64,000 bases of DNA from Gemmatimonas sp. (GCA_011390805.1 JAABRT010000007.1:20387-84386); one strand, 5' to 3'. Shown: positions 20,001-28,232, counted from the first letter of the stretch. Notes: generated by a model not told the origin, from the letters alone. Program-made: numbers and translations.

Positions 20001-20076
20001 CGGTGACATCCAGGCTGAGTTCCAGACCACTCCGCCGCTCCAGACCTGGACGCTGCGCTTCAACTTCGGCTTCTAA
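17011..20076 (+). CDS. SusC/RagA-type TonB-linked outer-membrane protein
   Basis: 1021 residues. The signal peptide ends near ASLASAQ. A carboxypeptidase-D-like regulatory domain (TVTGRVLEAAGSTPVANATI) spans about residues 28-110. The plug follows (LLVGKAAGVQILPGSGVNSA, SRIRIRGTSSISLSNDPIVF, then IDVIRGPAASATYGTDAATG), then a 22-strand barrel ending LRFNFGF with terminal Phe. It imports oligomeric nutrients across the outer membrane with TonB energy and the SusD lid encoded 11 bases downstream. AGGAG is 7 bases before the ATG. No glycoside hydrolase sits next to it. The next plus-strand gene is a peptidase, so peptides are a possible substrate (inference). Confidence 0.94.
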   Translation: MMHLWRRSWALSGLLALTASLASAQTRTGTVTGRVLEAAGSTPVANATITVAGTTIRALSGEDGRYTLRDVPAGNATVRAVRLGYAEFSRQVVITAGQATALDVTLDKVALNLTAVVTTATGDQRRLEVPNQIAQIDANKAIESAQISNVGDLLVGKAAGVQILPGSGVNSASRIRIRGTSSISLSNDPIVFVDGVRINSSASGFGNGGAPTSRLNDINPEDIETIDVIRGPAASATYGTDAATGVIVITTKRGRAGAARWNVYTEQGVTRDRNTYPDAYTAWGRLQNQSNPNNNGRAADCNINTISAGTCVVDSITTFNLWKDPRASPLQTGSRTQYGVSVAGGSDAVTYFVALEQESTIGVLGLPQFERDRFNRQGIPIREEWENPNTFQRFGLRTNLDLRVNPQLQIPIRSYFTSSQQRAPEDGNNTVGLGSHAFGGPGTPNRLAGGDSLYGYRLFTPGDIFQESNQIDLQRWIGSISPTWTPTSWLTMRGNAGLDYSIEAYDGACLLNECTNFGQRRLGFKNTQRSRTFQWTADWSATGSFRPTDWLSTRTTAGFQFVDRYDDGYSANVAQLPPGGNTLSQGAVPSVAEGTTVSKTAGIFIEQNAQLFDRLDLVASVRGDQNSAFGQNFGVAYYPRAGASYRMSEESWFPFQDQVNLFRVRTSWGQAGIRPGTTAALQFFASNVYRDNNSDVPGLIYQTLGNANLRPETVTEVEGGFDLGLFGDRITTSVTYYDKKSSDAIINQTLPPSLGTGTTTRAANIGAVRNWGWEYLVTAVPVAYDRFSWDFTVNGSYNSNEVLDLGGLPAGTGATRNAEGFPINSLWDRPYTFEDLNGDGMITPNEVTVQEDQVFVGYSTPRAELSIQNGFDLLDQGQLRVTFLVDGKFGGLLNNVTERFRCATRLNSQERVDPSAPLDRQARCSAFQKPGVQQSNFGFLEPTDYWRLREIAATWRVPQSWITALPRVQSGTITLAGRNLALWSDFTGVDPETTSGVGDIQAEFQTTPPLQTWTLRFNFGF

Positions 20077-20087
20077 ATCACAATCAT

Positions 20088-21500
20088 ATGCCCAAGATGA
20101 CAAACAGCTGGTCGCGCTACACCGTCATTGCCCTCGCGGCAGTGTCGGTGTCGGCCTGCGACCTTGATACGCTCGTACGGGCCACCGACCCGGACATTAT
20201 CGGTGTCGATGCCATCAATAATCCCACCGCCGCCAACGCCGTGCGCGTTGGTACGCTGGGTCGCTTCAACGCCGCCACCACCGGCGGTGAATCCATGTTC
20301 CTGTACGGTGGACTCTTCGGTGACGAGTTCCAGACGGGTGACACGTTCACCCAGCGCGTGGAAACCGATCAGCGGGCACTGACCCCGGAAAACGGAAACA
20401 TCACCGGAGCGTTCCGCGGATTGCATCTGCCACGCATCGGCGCCATCCAGGCGCGCGAAGCATTGGCTGAGTTCTCTCCCAACGCACCGAACTGGAATTA
20501 CAGCGAGATGTTTTTCGTTGAGGCGTACATGCTCAACCTGCTCGCTGAATATTTCTGCAACGGGCAGGCCATCAGCGCCATTAACGATGGCGTTGAAGAG
20601 TACCGGGCGCCAATTCCCAACACCGAGATCTTCTCCCTGGCGCTCGCCAAGGTTGACTCGGGTTTGGCGCGGCTCGGCAGTGCTTCAACTGCCAACGACA
20701 CGCGCGTGCGTAACGCGTTGTCAGTGCTGAAGGGCCGCATCCTGCTCAACCAGGGCAACTTCACCGCCGTAGAGGCCGCCGTGTCCGGCGTTCCAACCTC
20801 GTACGGTTGGCTGCAGGAACATGCACTCACCGCAAATACGCCGGGTGTCTGGTCGTTGGTCAACAACCAGCGCCGCTACATGTTGTCGGAAAACGAAGGT
20901 CCGCTCAACATGAACTGGCTCTCGGCCAATGATCCGCGCGTTCCGGCATGCACGGTTGGCAGCCCTGGCTGCGTGGCGGCCGGTCTGACGACGCGTCGTC
21001 CGTTCGACAGCGGCAACTCGGCCGTGCCAGACATGATCTATCAGCTCATCTGGCCGACCGATGCATCATCGGTTGCCCTCATGAGCGGTCTGCAGGCACG
21101 CCTGTACCAGGCCGAGGCGCTCAACCGTGCCGACCGTTTTGGTGAGGCGCTGGCTATCCTTAATGCGTTGCGTGCATCACCGCCGGGTTATGGTCGCACC
21201 ATTGCAGCCATGCCGCCGCTCACCGATCCGGGCACGGCCAATGGTCGTCGCGATCTGATCTTCCGTGAGAAAGGCTTCTGGCTGTTTGGCACAGGCCACC
21301 GTTATCCGGACATGCGCCGCATGATGCGTCAGTACGGCATGACGCAGAACGAGGTGTTCCCCAACGGCACGTGGCAGATCAACCGTTCACCGGGCTTCGG
21401 CACAGATGTCGTGTTCCGTACGCCCACGGCGGAAAGCTTCAATCCGTTGCAGCCAACCGATCCGAACGGCGCGCCAACCTGCATCGACTTCAACCCGTAA
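20088..21500 (+). CDS. SusD/RagB-type outer-membrane lipoprotein
   Basis: 470 residues. The lipoprotein signal ends VSVSAC with the acylated Cys near residue 24. The helical, TPR-like body follows the RagB/SusD plan: an N-terminal NPTAANAVRVGTLGRFNAAT region and the C-terminal LIFREKGFWLFGTGHRYPDM block, equivalent to the conserved RxxExxxEGxRxxDLxR segment of SusD. It forms the ligand-binding lid on the SusC barrel. Gap to susC 11 bases, so one operon. A strong terminator follows 31 bases after the stop. Confidence 0.93.
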   Translation: MPKMTNSWSRYTVIALAAVSVSACDLDTLVRATDPDIIGVDAINNPTAANAVRVGTLGRFNAATTGGESMFLYGGLFGDEFQTGDTFTQRVETDQRALTPENGNITGAFRGLHLPRIGAIQAREALAEFSPNAPNWNYSEMFFVEAYMLNLLAEYFCNGQAISAINDGVEEYRAPIPNTEIFSLALAKVDSGLARLGSASTANDTRVRNALSVLKGRILLNQGNFTAVEAAVSGVPTSYGWLQEHALTANTPGVWSLVNNQRRYMLSENEGPLNMNWLSANDPRVPACTVGSPGCVAAGLTTRRPFDSGNSAVPDMIYQLIWPTDASSVALMSGLQARLYQAEALNRADRFGEALAILNALRASPPGYGRTIAAMPPLTDPGTANGRRDLIFREKGFWLFGTGHRYPDMRRMMRQYGMTQNEVFPNGTWQINRSPGFGTDVVFRTPTAESFNPLQPTDPNGAPTCIDFNP

Positions 21501-21531
21501 GCACTGGGTGCAGTTTGCAGCTGCACGATGT

Positions 21532-21573
21532 AACTGCGGGGACATGCCAGATGGCGTGTCCCCGCAGTTTTTT
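21532..21573. terminator. Intrinsic terminator after susD
   Basis: AACTGCGGGGACA and TGTCCCCGCAGTT form a perfect 13-bp stem with a 12-base loop followed by a T run (TTTTTT). The A-poor left flank makes it mainly a plus-strand terminator, though it may also serve the convergent lipoprotein gene. Confidence 0.93.
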
Positions 21574-21641
21574 GTGCTGGCACGCGTACGCAGCCGCTTA
21601 ACTGTGCCTTACGCTCGCCACTGGATTGTTAGCGGGATCGG

Positions 21642-22097
21642 TTATCGGGCACGTGTGACCACGATGATCGCACCGGCACCCGATGAAGACATGCCAAACT
21701 TCTGGGTGGCGTCGGTGGGCGACAGAAACTCAATGCGCTCAATCTCGGCCGCGCGGATACGGCGCAACATGTCGAAACCGTTCATCATCGTTCCGTCAAT
21801 CATCAGCACGGGCGTGTCGGCCGCACGATTCACGAAGCTCGAACGGCCGCGCGACTGCCGCACCGAAACCTCACCGCGGTCGTTGCCCACCAGCATGTAC
21901 CCGCCGGTGCGCTCCACCACATCGAACGCATCAATCACGTTCCAGTTGGCAATCATGGCGCTGGTCACCACACGGCTCCCCGATGCGCTGCGCTCCGGAC
22001 CAAGCTCCGGAGACGAGTAGCGACTGCCGCAGCCGCTGAGCACGCCGCACAGCAGCGCAGTGGTTAGGAGCGGACGGAACAACGGTGAGCTCGACAT
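21642..22097 (-). CDS. Lipoprotein with a stand-alone TonB-receptor plug-like domain
   Basis: 151 residues. The lipoprotein signal ends CGVLSGC (Cys near residue 23). The body carries the plug pattern without a barrel: DVVERTGGYMLVGNDRG, then PVLMIDGTMMNGFDMLRRIR, AAEIERIEFLSPTDATQKFG and GAGAIIVVTR. This equals the xVxIDGxxxxxxxxLxxIxPxDIExIEVLK...GxGAIxVTTK block of SusC plugs. It sits convergent to susCD, whose own plug shows the same block. It could modulate the transporter or act with another TonB partner, but no function is known. Complete as judged by signal and stop. Confidence 0.78.
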   Translation of the reverse strand: MSSSPLFRPLLTTALLCGVLSGCGSRYSSPELGPERSASGSRVVTSAMIANWNVIDAFDVVERTGGYMLVGNDRGEVSVRQSRGRSSFVNRAADTPVLMIDGTMMNGFDMLRRIRAAEIERIEFLSPTDATQKFGMSSSGAGAIIVVTRAR

Positions 22098-22244
22098 GGA
22101 AGGTCCTCTGTTGCAGATGACGCCTGACCCCGGCGACGGTCAGATGCTCATACCCTGAAGCCTACCGTTTGGTCGGGGGCGCGGCAACCACCGTTCAGAT
22201 TACCCGGCAACTGCCCCTGCTGGCGCAGCGCCAGACAGTCACGT

Positions 22245-24428
22245 ATGTCTTTGCCCATGACATACACACACCTGTCCCGATTAGTCGCAGTCATCGCTGC
22301 GGTCACTGTCCTCGCGGCCGCATCGGCGGTGCCATTGTGGTCACAGTCTGCCGTAACAGCCGCCCCACAACCGCCAGCAAATGCCACTGCTGCAGCAGTT
22401 GCCTCGTGGATCTCGCTGGCCGCACCGCCCGGCGCAGAGCAGCGAGCCGCGGAGGCCGTGACACGCGCATTTCCCGGCTGGACCTCCGACCGGTGGGGAA
22501 ATGTGATGCGTCGCCTTGGCTCGGGTACACCACGCCGCGTGGTGGCCTGCGCCACCGACGCATCGGCGTATGTGGTGTCTCAGATTACGGATCAAGGATA
22601 CGTGCGCCTGCGTCGCACCGGCGTCGCTCGTCATCCGTTGTGGGATCAGTTTCACGAAGCACAGCGTGTGCAGATTTTTTCGGAAAACGGCACGCATCCG
22701 GCGGTTGTTGCGGTGCCCAATGGACACTTTGCGCGACAGCACATTGCCGACACCACAGCGCTCACCTTCAATGATCTGTGGGTAGACGTTGGCGCTTCAT
22801 CACGTGCGCAGGTCGAATCGATGGGCATCGCGTTCATGGATCCTGTGGCGCTTGACCGACCGGCGTGGTCGTTTGGCGAATACGCAGCGGGGCCGAATGC
22901 TGGTGCCCTGGCCAGTTGTGCGGCAGTGTTTGCAGCCGGTGAAGCGGCGGCGCGGAATGGTGTATCGAGCGGCGAAACGATATTTGTACTCAGTACGCAG
23001 CGCATATTCGGATGGGTAGGACTCTCCACCGCGTTGGTGCAGCTGCCGGCTATCGATGCGCTCTATCTGGCCGACGAAGGGCGCGACGCGCGCGCCACAT
23101 CAACTGTCGCCAGTTCGGCGTTACCACGTGCATTGCGCGCGCTCGCCACGCGCGTCACAGCAGACAGTGTGCACACCTTTGCGCCGGCCGTGCGTTATGT
23201 CGCCTCCGCGGTTGAGACAGTGAGCGCGACAGAAGCAGATGCACTGCTCGATTGGGTCATGCGGGGCGCTGCTGTGCGTGGCGTTGCAAACTTCATCGCA
23301 ATCAATGACACAGCGGCCGCACGCGCACCCATGCATGCGGCCAACACGCAACACGCCGCGCTCGCGCAGTCGTTCATGCAACTGGCCGATTTGCCCGGTG
23401 TGTCGGGACACGAAACGCTCGTACGCGATGCGCTGCTCGACGGCATGCCGCAGTGGGCCCGCAATCGCGCAGTGATTGACAGCGCGGGCAACGTTGTGCT
23501 GGCTACGGGCCCCGAGCACGATGCTCCCGCGAACAATGCCATTGCGTTTGTCGCGCACATGGACGAAGTGGGTTTTGAAGTGGATCGCATTCTTGCCGAT
23601 GGCCAGGTGACACTGCGACGCCTCGGTGGCGTGGTCACCAGTTCGTGGGAAGGCGTACCGGCGCTGCTACATTTCGAGCGCAGTGCAACAGGCCAGACAC
23701 CAGAGCCATTGCGCGGTGTCTTCGTACCGCGCAGTGCGGGACGTGTAAAAACGCCCGACCGGCTGACCGCCTGGTTCGGGTACGACTCGGCACAACTCGT
23801 CGCGCTTGGCGTAACACGCGGACTCGGCATCACCGCCTACAAGCGCGCTGAACGGTTGGCCGGTGCTCGGGTTACGGCACGCGGCACAGACGATCGTGCA
23901 GGCAGCGCGGCGCTGCTGGCCGCCTTGAACGCACTCGATACCACCAAACTCTCGCGCCGTGTGTACTTCGTGTGGACAGTGGCCGAAGAGGTTGGACTGC
24001 TTGGTGCAGCCGCGTTTGGCGACACGCCGCTGGGTAGGAGCGATCCGTTCGCTACGATTGGTCGCACCCTCTCATGCGTCTATTCCGTTGACACCTTTGT
24101 CTCGTCAGATACACCGCTCGAGTCGCCGCACTTCGCTTTCGCACCGCTCGGCGCCGGCCCCGTGTTGCGCGCGCTTGATGATTCCAACATCGTGCCGCGT
24201 CGCGAGCGCACGCGCTTGCTGGAACTCGCCAGACGCGCGGGTATTCCTCTCCAGGTGGGCACCACGCAAGGCGGTACTGACGGTGGAGCAATCTCGCCGT
24301 GGGGACCGTTCAACATCGGGTTGAGCTGGCCGGGGCGCTATTCGCATGGGCCCGCCGAGATTCTGGACCTCAACGATGTTCACGCGTTGGCAAGACTTAT
24401 CCGTGTGGTAGCTGAGGAGCGGCCGTAA
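22245..24428 (+). CDS. Secreted M42-family aminopeptidase with tandem (pseudo-)catalytic halves
   Basis: 727 residues with an export signal (VAVIAAVTVLAAASAVPLW). The second half (about 385-725) is a full M42/M28-type di-zinc peptidase. It has LPGVSGHETLVRDALLDGMP, AFVAHMDEVGFEVDRI (His and Asp ligands), GTDDRAGSAALLAAL (bridging Asp), TVAEEVGLLGAAAFG (catalytic Glu and ligand), YSVDTF and YSHGPAEI (last His). The first half (about 50-375) has the same order (PGAEQRAAEAVTRAFPGW, WGNVMRRLGSG, LSTQRIFGWVGLSTAL) but lacks the His-x-Asp and Glu-Glu residues. It appears to be an inactive duplicate. The gene ends one base before cysM. Likely role: trimming peptides outside the cytoplasm. Confidence 0.85.
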   Translation: MSLPMTYTHLSRLVAVIAAVTVLAAASAVPLWSQSAVTAAPQPPANATAAAVASWISLAAPPGAEQRAAEAVTRAFPGWTSDRWGNVMRRLGSGTPRRVVACATDASAYVVSQITDQGYVRLRRTGVARHPLWDQFHEAQRVQIFSENGTHPAVVAVPNGHFARQHIADTTALTFNDLWVDVGASSRAQVESMGIAFMDPVALDRPAWSFGEYAAGPNAGALASCAAVFAAGEAAARNGVSSGETIFVLSTQRIFGWVGLSTALVQLPAIDALYLADEGRDARATSTVASSALPRALRALATRVTADSVHTFAPAVRYVASAVETVSATEADALLDWVMRGAAVRGVANFIAINDTAAARAPMHAANTQHAALAQSFMQLADLPGVSGHETLVRDALLDGMPQWARNRAVIDSAGNVVLATGPEHDAPANNAIAFVAHMDEVGFEVDRILADGQVTLRRLGGVVTSSWEGVPALLHFERSATGQTPEPLRGVFVPRSAGRVKTPDRLTAWFGYDSAQLVALGVTRGLGITAYKRAERLAGARVTARGTDDRAGSAALLAALNALDTTKLSRRVYFVWTVAEEVGLLGAAAFGDTPLGRSDPFATIGRTLSCVYSVDTFVSSDTPLESPHFAFAPLGAGPVLRALDDSNIVPRRERTRLLELARRAGIPLQVGTTQGGTDGGAISPWGPFNIGLSWPGRYSHGPAEILDLNDVHALARLIRVVAEERP

Positions 24429-25331
24429 ATGCAGCGCACGATAGACCAGACAATTGGCAACACACCGCTTGTGCGGTTGCAACGCCTTCCCGACCCCGCA
24501 ACTGCGGCAACCGGCACGGTGATTCTGGGCAAACTCGAGGGCAACAATCCAGGCGGTTCGGTGAAAGACCGGCCGGTGCTGTCGATGATTCGCGGCGCCG
24601 AAGCGCGCGGCGAGATCAAGCCCGGTGATCGTCTCATTGAAGCCACCAGTGGTAACACCGGTATTGCACTGGCCATGATTGCCGCCATGACGGGCTATCG
24701 CATGACGCTCATCATGCCCGACAATCTGAGCGCCGAACGTCGTGCATCGATGACGGCGTACGGCGCCGAGCTGATTCTCACGCCTGCGTCCAAGGGTGGC
24801 ATGGAGTACGCGCGTGATCTAGCCGCGGAAATGCAAGCACGCGGTGAGGGACGGGTGCTCGATCAGTTTGCCAATCCTGACAATCCACGCGCGCACTACG
24901 AAACGACGGGACCGGAAATCTGGAATGATACGGGCGGTGGCATCACGCACTTTGTAAGTGCAATGGGCACCACGGGCACGATCATGGGCGCTGGTCGGTA
25001 TTTGCGCGAGCGCAATCCTGACATCGTCATTGTCGGCGCGCAGCCATCTGAGGGCTCGCAGATCGCGGGTATCCGGAAGTGGTCGCCAGCGTATCAGCCG
25101 CGCATTTACAATGCGACCGGTGTTGATCGCATTGAGCAGGTATCGCAGGCCGACGCGGAAAACATGGCGCGTCGCATGGCCGCTGAGGAGGGGATTTTTT
25201 GCGGGCCGTCAGCGGCGGGCGCGTGCGTGATTGCGCTGCGTGTGGCGGCGGAGGTGGCTAACGCTACCGTAGTGTTTATTGTGTGCGACCGTGGGGATCG
25301 GTATTTGAGTACGGGGTTGTTTCCCGCGTAA
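24429..25331 (+). CDS. cysM: Cysteine synthase B (O-acetylserine sulfhydrylase, CysM type)
   Basis: 300 residues, fold type II PLP enzyme. The PLP Lys46 is in NNPGGSVKDRP. The substrate loop is EATSGNTGIALAM. The phosphate-binding GTTGTIMGAGRYL is conserved. The EGSQIAGIRKWSPAYQP segment is CysM-type. It makes cysteine from O-acetylserine and sulfide or thiosulfate in the cytoplasm. The ATG follows immediately after the stop of the peptidase upstream, so the two are likely co-transcribed, an odd pairing of secreted peptidase and cysteine synthesis. Confidence 0.93.
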   Translation: MQRTIDQTIGNTPLVRLQRLPDPATAATGTVILGKLEGNNPGGSVKDRPVLSMIRGAEARGEIKPGDRLIEATSGNTGIALAMIAAMTGYRMTLIMPDNLSAERRASMTAYGAELILTPASKGGMEYARDLAAEMQARGEGRVLDQFANPDNPRAHYETTGPEIWNDTGGGITHFVSAMGTTGTIMGAGRYLRERNPDIVIVGAQPSEGSQIAGIRKWSPAYQPRIYNATGVDRIEQVSQADAENMARRMAAEEGIFCGPSAAGACVIALRVAAEVANATVVFIVCDRGDRYLSTGLFPA

Positions 25332-25376
25332 CTCGTGTGGCGGTTGTGCGTATTCGAGATCCTCAGGGCACCGGTG

Positions 25377-25590
25377 GTGCTCTGTTCGTCGTGCGAAGGC
25401 ATCGAAGCCACAACGCCGTGAAGCCTCACGGCACGGTCTCGCCGGAAAGACGAATCTGAACTGCCCGTACCCCAACCCAAACGCTCAACCGAAAACGCTG
25501 TTGCAGTGCTGATTCGGTCTTACGGCCACAAAGTGCCCTGAGGCCTTACGGCCTTAAAGCCTCGCCATTTTCGTAAGCCGAACAGAGCAC
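25377..25590. repeat. Element bounded by a perfect 12-bp inverted repeat in the cysM-DoxX gap
   Basis: GTGCTCTGTTCG at 25377-25388 and its exact reverse complement CGAACAGAGCAC at 25579-25590 frame 214 bases without a gene. Inside, TTACGGCC occurs twice and AAGCCTC twice. The layout resembles a short non-autonomous palindromic element. No target duplication is obvious. The whole gap 25332-25634 holds nothing else I can identify. Confidence 0.55.
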
Positions 25591-25634
25591 AAACGCGTGC
25601 CGTGCGTCTGCCAACACATCAGCCCACAGCCGAG

Positions 25635-25985
25635 CTACCGCCCCAACCGCAGCCACGCCTCATACGCAATCATCGCATTGAGGATCATCAACACCAACGC
25701 CGGCATGGTCAGCAGCACACTATCCCGCATACGCAGCCGCACGCCAAGGCCCAGCAGCATCAGCAACGCCAATCCCGCCGCCGAAAAACACAACAGCGGC
25801 AGATACAGAAAGCCGAGCAGCAACCCTGCTCCACCCAGCAGTTCGAGCACGCCAGTGAGCACACGGAACCTGGCCAACCCGAAGCGCTCAAACTCTTCCA
25901 CCATCGCGTTGCTGAACACCACGCTCGCCCCGTACACCAGAAACGCGACACCTGAAAGCGCGGTGAGCTCTGTAAAGAGAGTCAT
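25635..25985 (-). CDS. DoxX-like membrane protein (second of a tandem pair)
   Basis: 116 residues, four membrane helices. The first loop EEFERFGLARFRVLTGVLEL is followed by GGAGLLLGFLYLPLL, the DoxX/DUF4870-like pattern. The ATG lies directly after the TAG of the upstream gene. Both proteins share size, topology and the EF-x-x-[FY]-x-L loop, so they look like tandem paralogues. DoxX-like proteins are linked to quinone or redox processes in some species, but no activity can be inferred here. Confidence 0.75.
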   Translation of the reverse strand: MTLFTELTALSGVAFLVYGASVVFSNAMVEEFERFGLARFRVLTGVLELLGGAGLLLGFLYLPLLCFSAAGLALLMLLGLGVRLRMRDSVLLTMPALVLMILNAMIAYEAWLRLGR

Positions 25986-26333
25986 CTACGCAACAGCACT
26001 GCGGGACGCGTAGGCGACATACAGCGACAGTAGCAACAGCACAAACGACGGCACATACTTGACCATCGGATGCCGCACTTTGAAATGAAAGTACTGTGCG
26101 CACACCATGAAGAAGGTCATGACCGCCGCGGCCGGAAACACCAGCCCCTCGTACCACAAGCCTGCCAACAGCAGCGCCGACGCCGAAATCTTCGTTGCCC
26201 CCACCAGGTTGCGTACCACGTCGGACAGTGCGTACTCCTTGAACTCCCGCTCCACATTCGGGAGGCGCACCACCCATACAAAAATGACGGATACCGCAAT
26301 AATGACCTGAGCGACTGCAACGATGGTTTCCAT
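25986..26333 (-). CDS. DoxX-like membrane protein (first of a tandem pair)
   Basis: The ORF-track start at 26462 is too far upstream. The ATG at 26333 has AGGAGG 8 bases before it and gives 115 residues. Four helices, with VEREFKEYALSDVVRNLVGA then KISASALLLAGLWYEGLVFP, the DoxX-like loop. A His/Arg-containing loop (CAQYFHFKVRHPM) separates helices 3 and 4. It overlaps nothing upstream (98 bases to glnS) and runs straight into its paralogue. It may be transcribed with glnS or alone. Confidence 0.78.
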   Translation of the reverse strand: METIVAVAQVIIAVSVIFVWVVRLPNVEREFKEYALSDVVRNLVGATKISASALLLAGLWYEGLVFPAAAVMTFFMVCAQYFHFKVRHPMVKYVPSFVLLLLSLYVAYASRSAVA

Positions 26334-26431
26334 CAGCTTGCCTCCTGAGTTGCGTGTGTAGTGCGACCGGCGCGAGTCCGGACTCAGGTAGGTAAGTGCA
26401 TAAACCTTACGTTTCGTGCCGACAGCGCATG

Positions 26432-28138
26432 TCAAATGCCCTTTTTTGACTCCTTCGCCCACGAATCACGCAGACTCACAATGCGATTAAACACCAGCTT
26501 CTCAGGCGTGCTGTCTTCCGGCTCACTCATGAAATAGCCGGTGCGCTCAAACTGGTACCGGCTGCCAATCGGATCCGACGCAACGCTCGGCTCAATCTTC
26601 GCATTGGGAATCACCACGAGTGACGTGGGATTGAGCGTGCTCAGAAAGTCTTCGCCCTCCGGTACGTCGTCAGGATCGGGCTGCGTAAACAACCGGTCGT
26701 ACAAACGCACTTCGCAATCAAGCGCGTGCTGCGCACTCACCCAATGGATTGTGCCCTGCACTTTGCGTCCGTCAGGCGCGTTGCCACTGCGCGTTTCAGG
26801 ATCGTAGGTGCAGTGCAACTCCGTCACATTGCCATCTGCGTCCTTAATGACGTCGGTGCACGTGATGAAGTACGCAAAGCGCAAGCGCACTTCGCGCCCT
26901 GGCGACAGGCGATAAAACTTCTTGGGCGGATCTTCCATGAAGTCGTCGCGATCAACCCACAGCTCGCGCGAGAACGGGACCTCACGCGTGCCCGTCTTGG
27001 GCACATCGTGCGGATAGTTCTGCCCCTCCAGCATGTCGACCTGGCCTTCGGGGTAGTTGGTAATCACCACCTTGAGCGGGTTGAGCACGCACAGCACACG
27101 CGGTACTTCCATGTTGAGATCATTGCGCACCGTGTGTTCAAACGATGCGATCTCAACACGTGCGTCTTTGCGCGCTACGCCGATTGTATCGGCAAACGCA
27201 CGGATTGCTTCGGGACGCACACCACGACGGCGCAAACCGGCAATGGTGGGCATACGGGGATCATCCCAGCCGTTCACGTGCCCTTCGTTCACCAGACGCA
27301 GCAGCTTTCGTTTGCTGAGCACGGTGTAGTCGAGTTCAAGTCTCGCAAACTCAATCTGCGTGGGCGGATTGTTGTAACCCGCAGCTTCCACCAGCCAGTC
27401 GTAGATATCGCGGCTGTCCTTGAACTCGAGCGTGCACAGCGAACGCGTGATGCCTTCTATGGCATCACTCAGTCCGTGTGCAAAATCATACAGCGGATAA
27501 ATCTTCCACTCGGTGCCGCGACGATAATGATGCGCGTCGCGACGAATGCGCATGAGCAGCGGATCGCGCATTATCATATTGGGGTGCGCCAGATCGATCT
27601 TGGCGCGCAGCACATGTGCACCGTCGGCAAACTCGCCGGCTTTCATGCGGCGCAGCAGATCAAGATTCTCCTCGGGCGACCGATCACGATACGGACCCGG
27701 AATACCGGGTGTAGTTACCGTGCCGCGGTTGGTGCGAATCTCTTCTTCGGACTGCGAGTCAACGTACGCTTTGCCCTGCTCCACCAGCCGTTCGGCGATC
27801 TCGTACAGCTTTTCGAAATAATCGGACGCGAAGTACTCACCGTCCCAGTCAAAGCCCAACCAGCGGATATCCCGCTTGATGGCCTCCACATATTTCATGT
27901 CTTCGGTAAGCGGGTTCGTATCGTCGAAACGCAGATTGCACGTGCCACCAAACTCGCGCGCAATGCCAAAGTTGAGACAAATCGACTTGGCGTGCCCCAT
28001 GTGCAGAAACCCGTTCGGTTCCGGCGGGAAGCGCGTGGCCGGCGCCCGGCCAAAGCGGCCGGTCGCGATGTCATCAATCACCAGTTCGCGAATGAAGTCG
28101 CGGCGTGGTGCGGTATCGTTGGGATTGGTATCAGACAC
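26432..28138 (-). CDS. glnS: Glutaminyl-tRNA synthetase
   Basis: 568 residues, normal for bacterial GlnRS. The class I HIGH box is HMGH (residues 46-49) in FPPEPNGFLHMGHAKS. The KMSKS-equivalent is VLSKRKL. The GlnRS-type motifs LRFDDTNP and WCDDP-like GWDDPRMPTIAGLRRRGVRP are present, and a two-barrel anticodon-binding domain follows. It charges tRNA-Gln with glutamine. GatCAB genes are not in the window, but direct charging is expected. The upstream 94-base gap carries short ACCGNNAATCAG-type repeats. Confidence 0.96.
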   Translation of the reverse strand: MSDTNPNDTAPRRDFIRELVIDDIATGRFGRAPATRFPPEPNGFLHMGHAKSICLNFGIAREFGGTCNLRFDDTNPLTEDMKYVEAIKRDIRWLGFDWDGEYFASDYFEKLYEIAERLVEQGKAYVDSQSEEEIRTNRGTVTTPGIPGPYRDRSPEENLDLLRRMKAGEFADGAHVLRAKIDLAHPNMIMRDPLLMRIRRDAHHYRRGTEWKIYPLYDFAHGLSDAIEGITRSLCTLEFKDSRDIYDWLVEAAGYNNPPTQIEFARLELDYTVLSKRKLLRLVNEGHVNGWDDPRMPTIAGLRRRGVRPEAIRAFADTIGVARKDARVEIASFEHTVRNDLNMEVPRVLCVLNPLKVVITNYPEGQVDMLEGQNYPHDVPKTGTREVPFSRELWVDRDDFMEDPPKKFYRLSPGREVRLRFAYFITCTDVIKDADGNVTELHCTYDPETRSGNAPDGRKVQGTIHWVSAQHALDCEVRLYDRLFTQPDPDDVPEGEDFLSTLNPTSLVVIPNAKIEPSVASDPIGSRYQFERTGYFMSEPEDSTPEKLVFNRIVSLRDSWAKESKKGI

Positions 28139-28140
28139 GG

Positions 28141-28187
28141 GAATCGGGACCGAGAATCAGAACCGGTAATCAGACGCGAATAACGGT
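28141..28187. repeat. Short degenerate repeats upstream of glnS
   Basis: Consecutive units GACCGAGAATCAG, AACCGGTAATCAG and ACGCGAATAACGG run for about 40 bases between glnS and copA. They resemble the CGTGAATCAGCAAC pair at 35753-35780 and the ACCGTGAACGG core at 10418-10529, so a dispersed family is likely. Confidence 0.5.
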
Positions 28188-28232
28188 GGTGTACGAGGGA
28201 CAATCTGGTAATCTACTGCTCCGCCAACTTCC

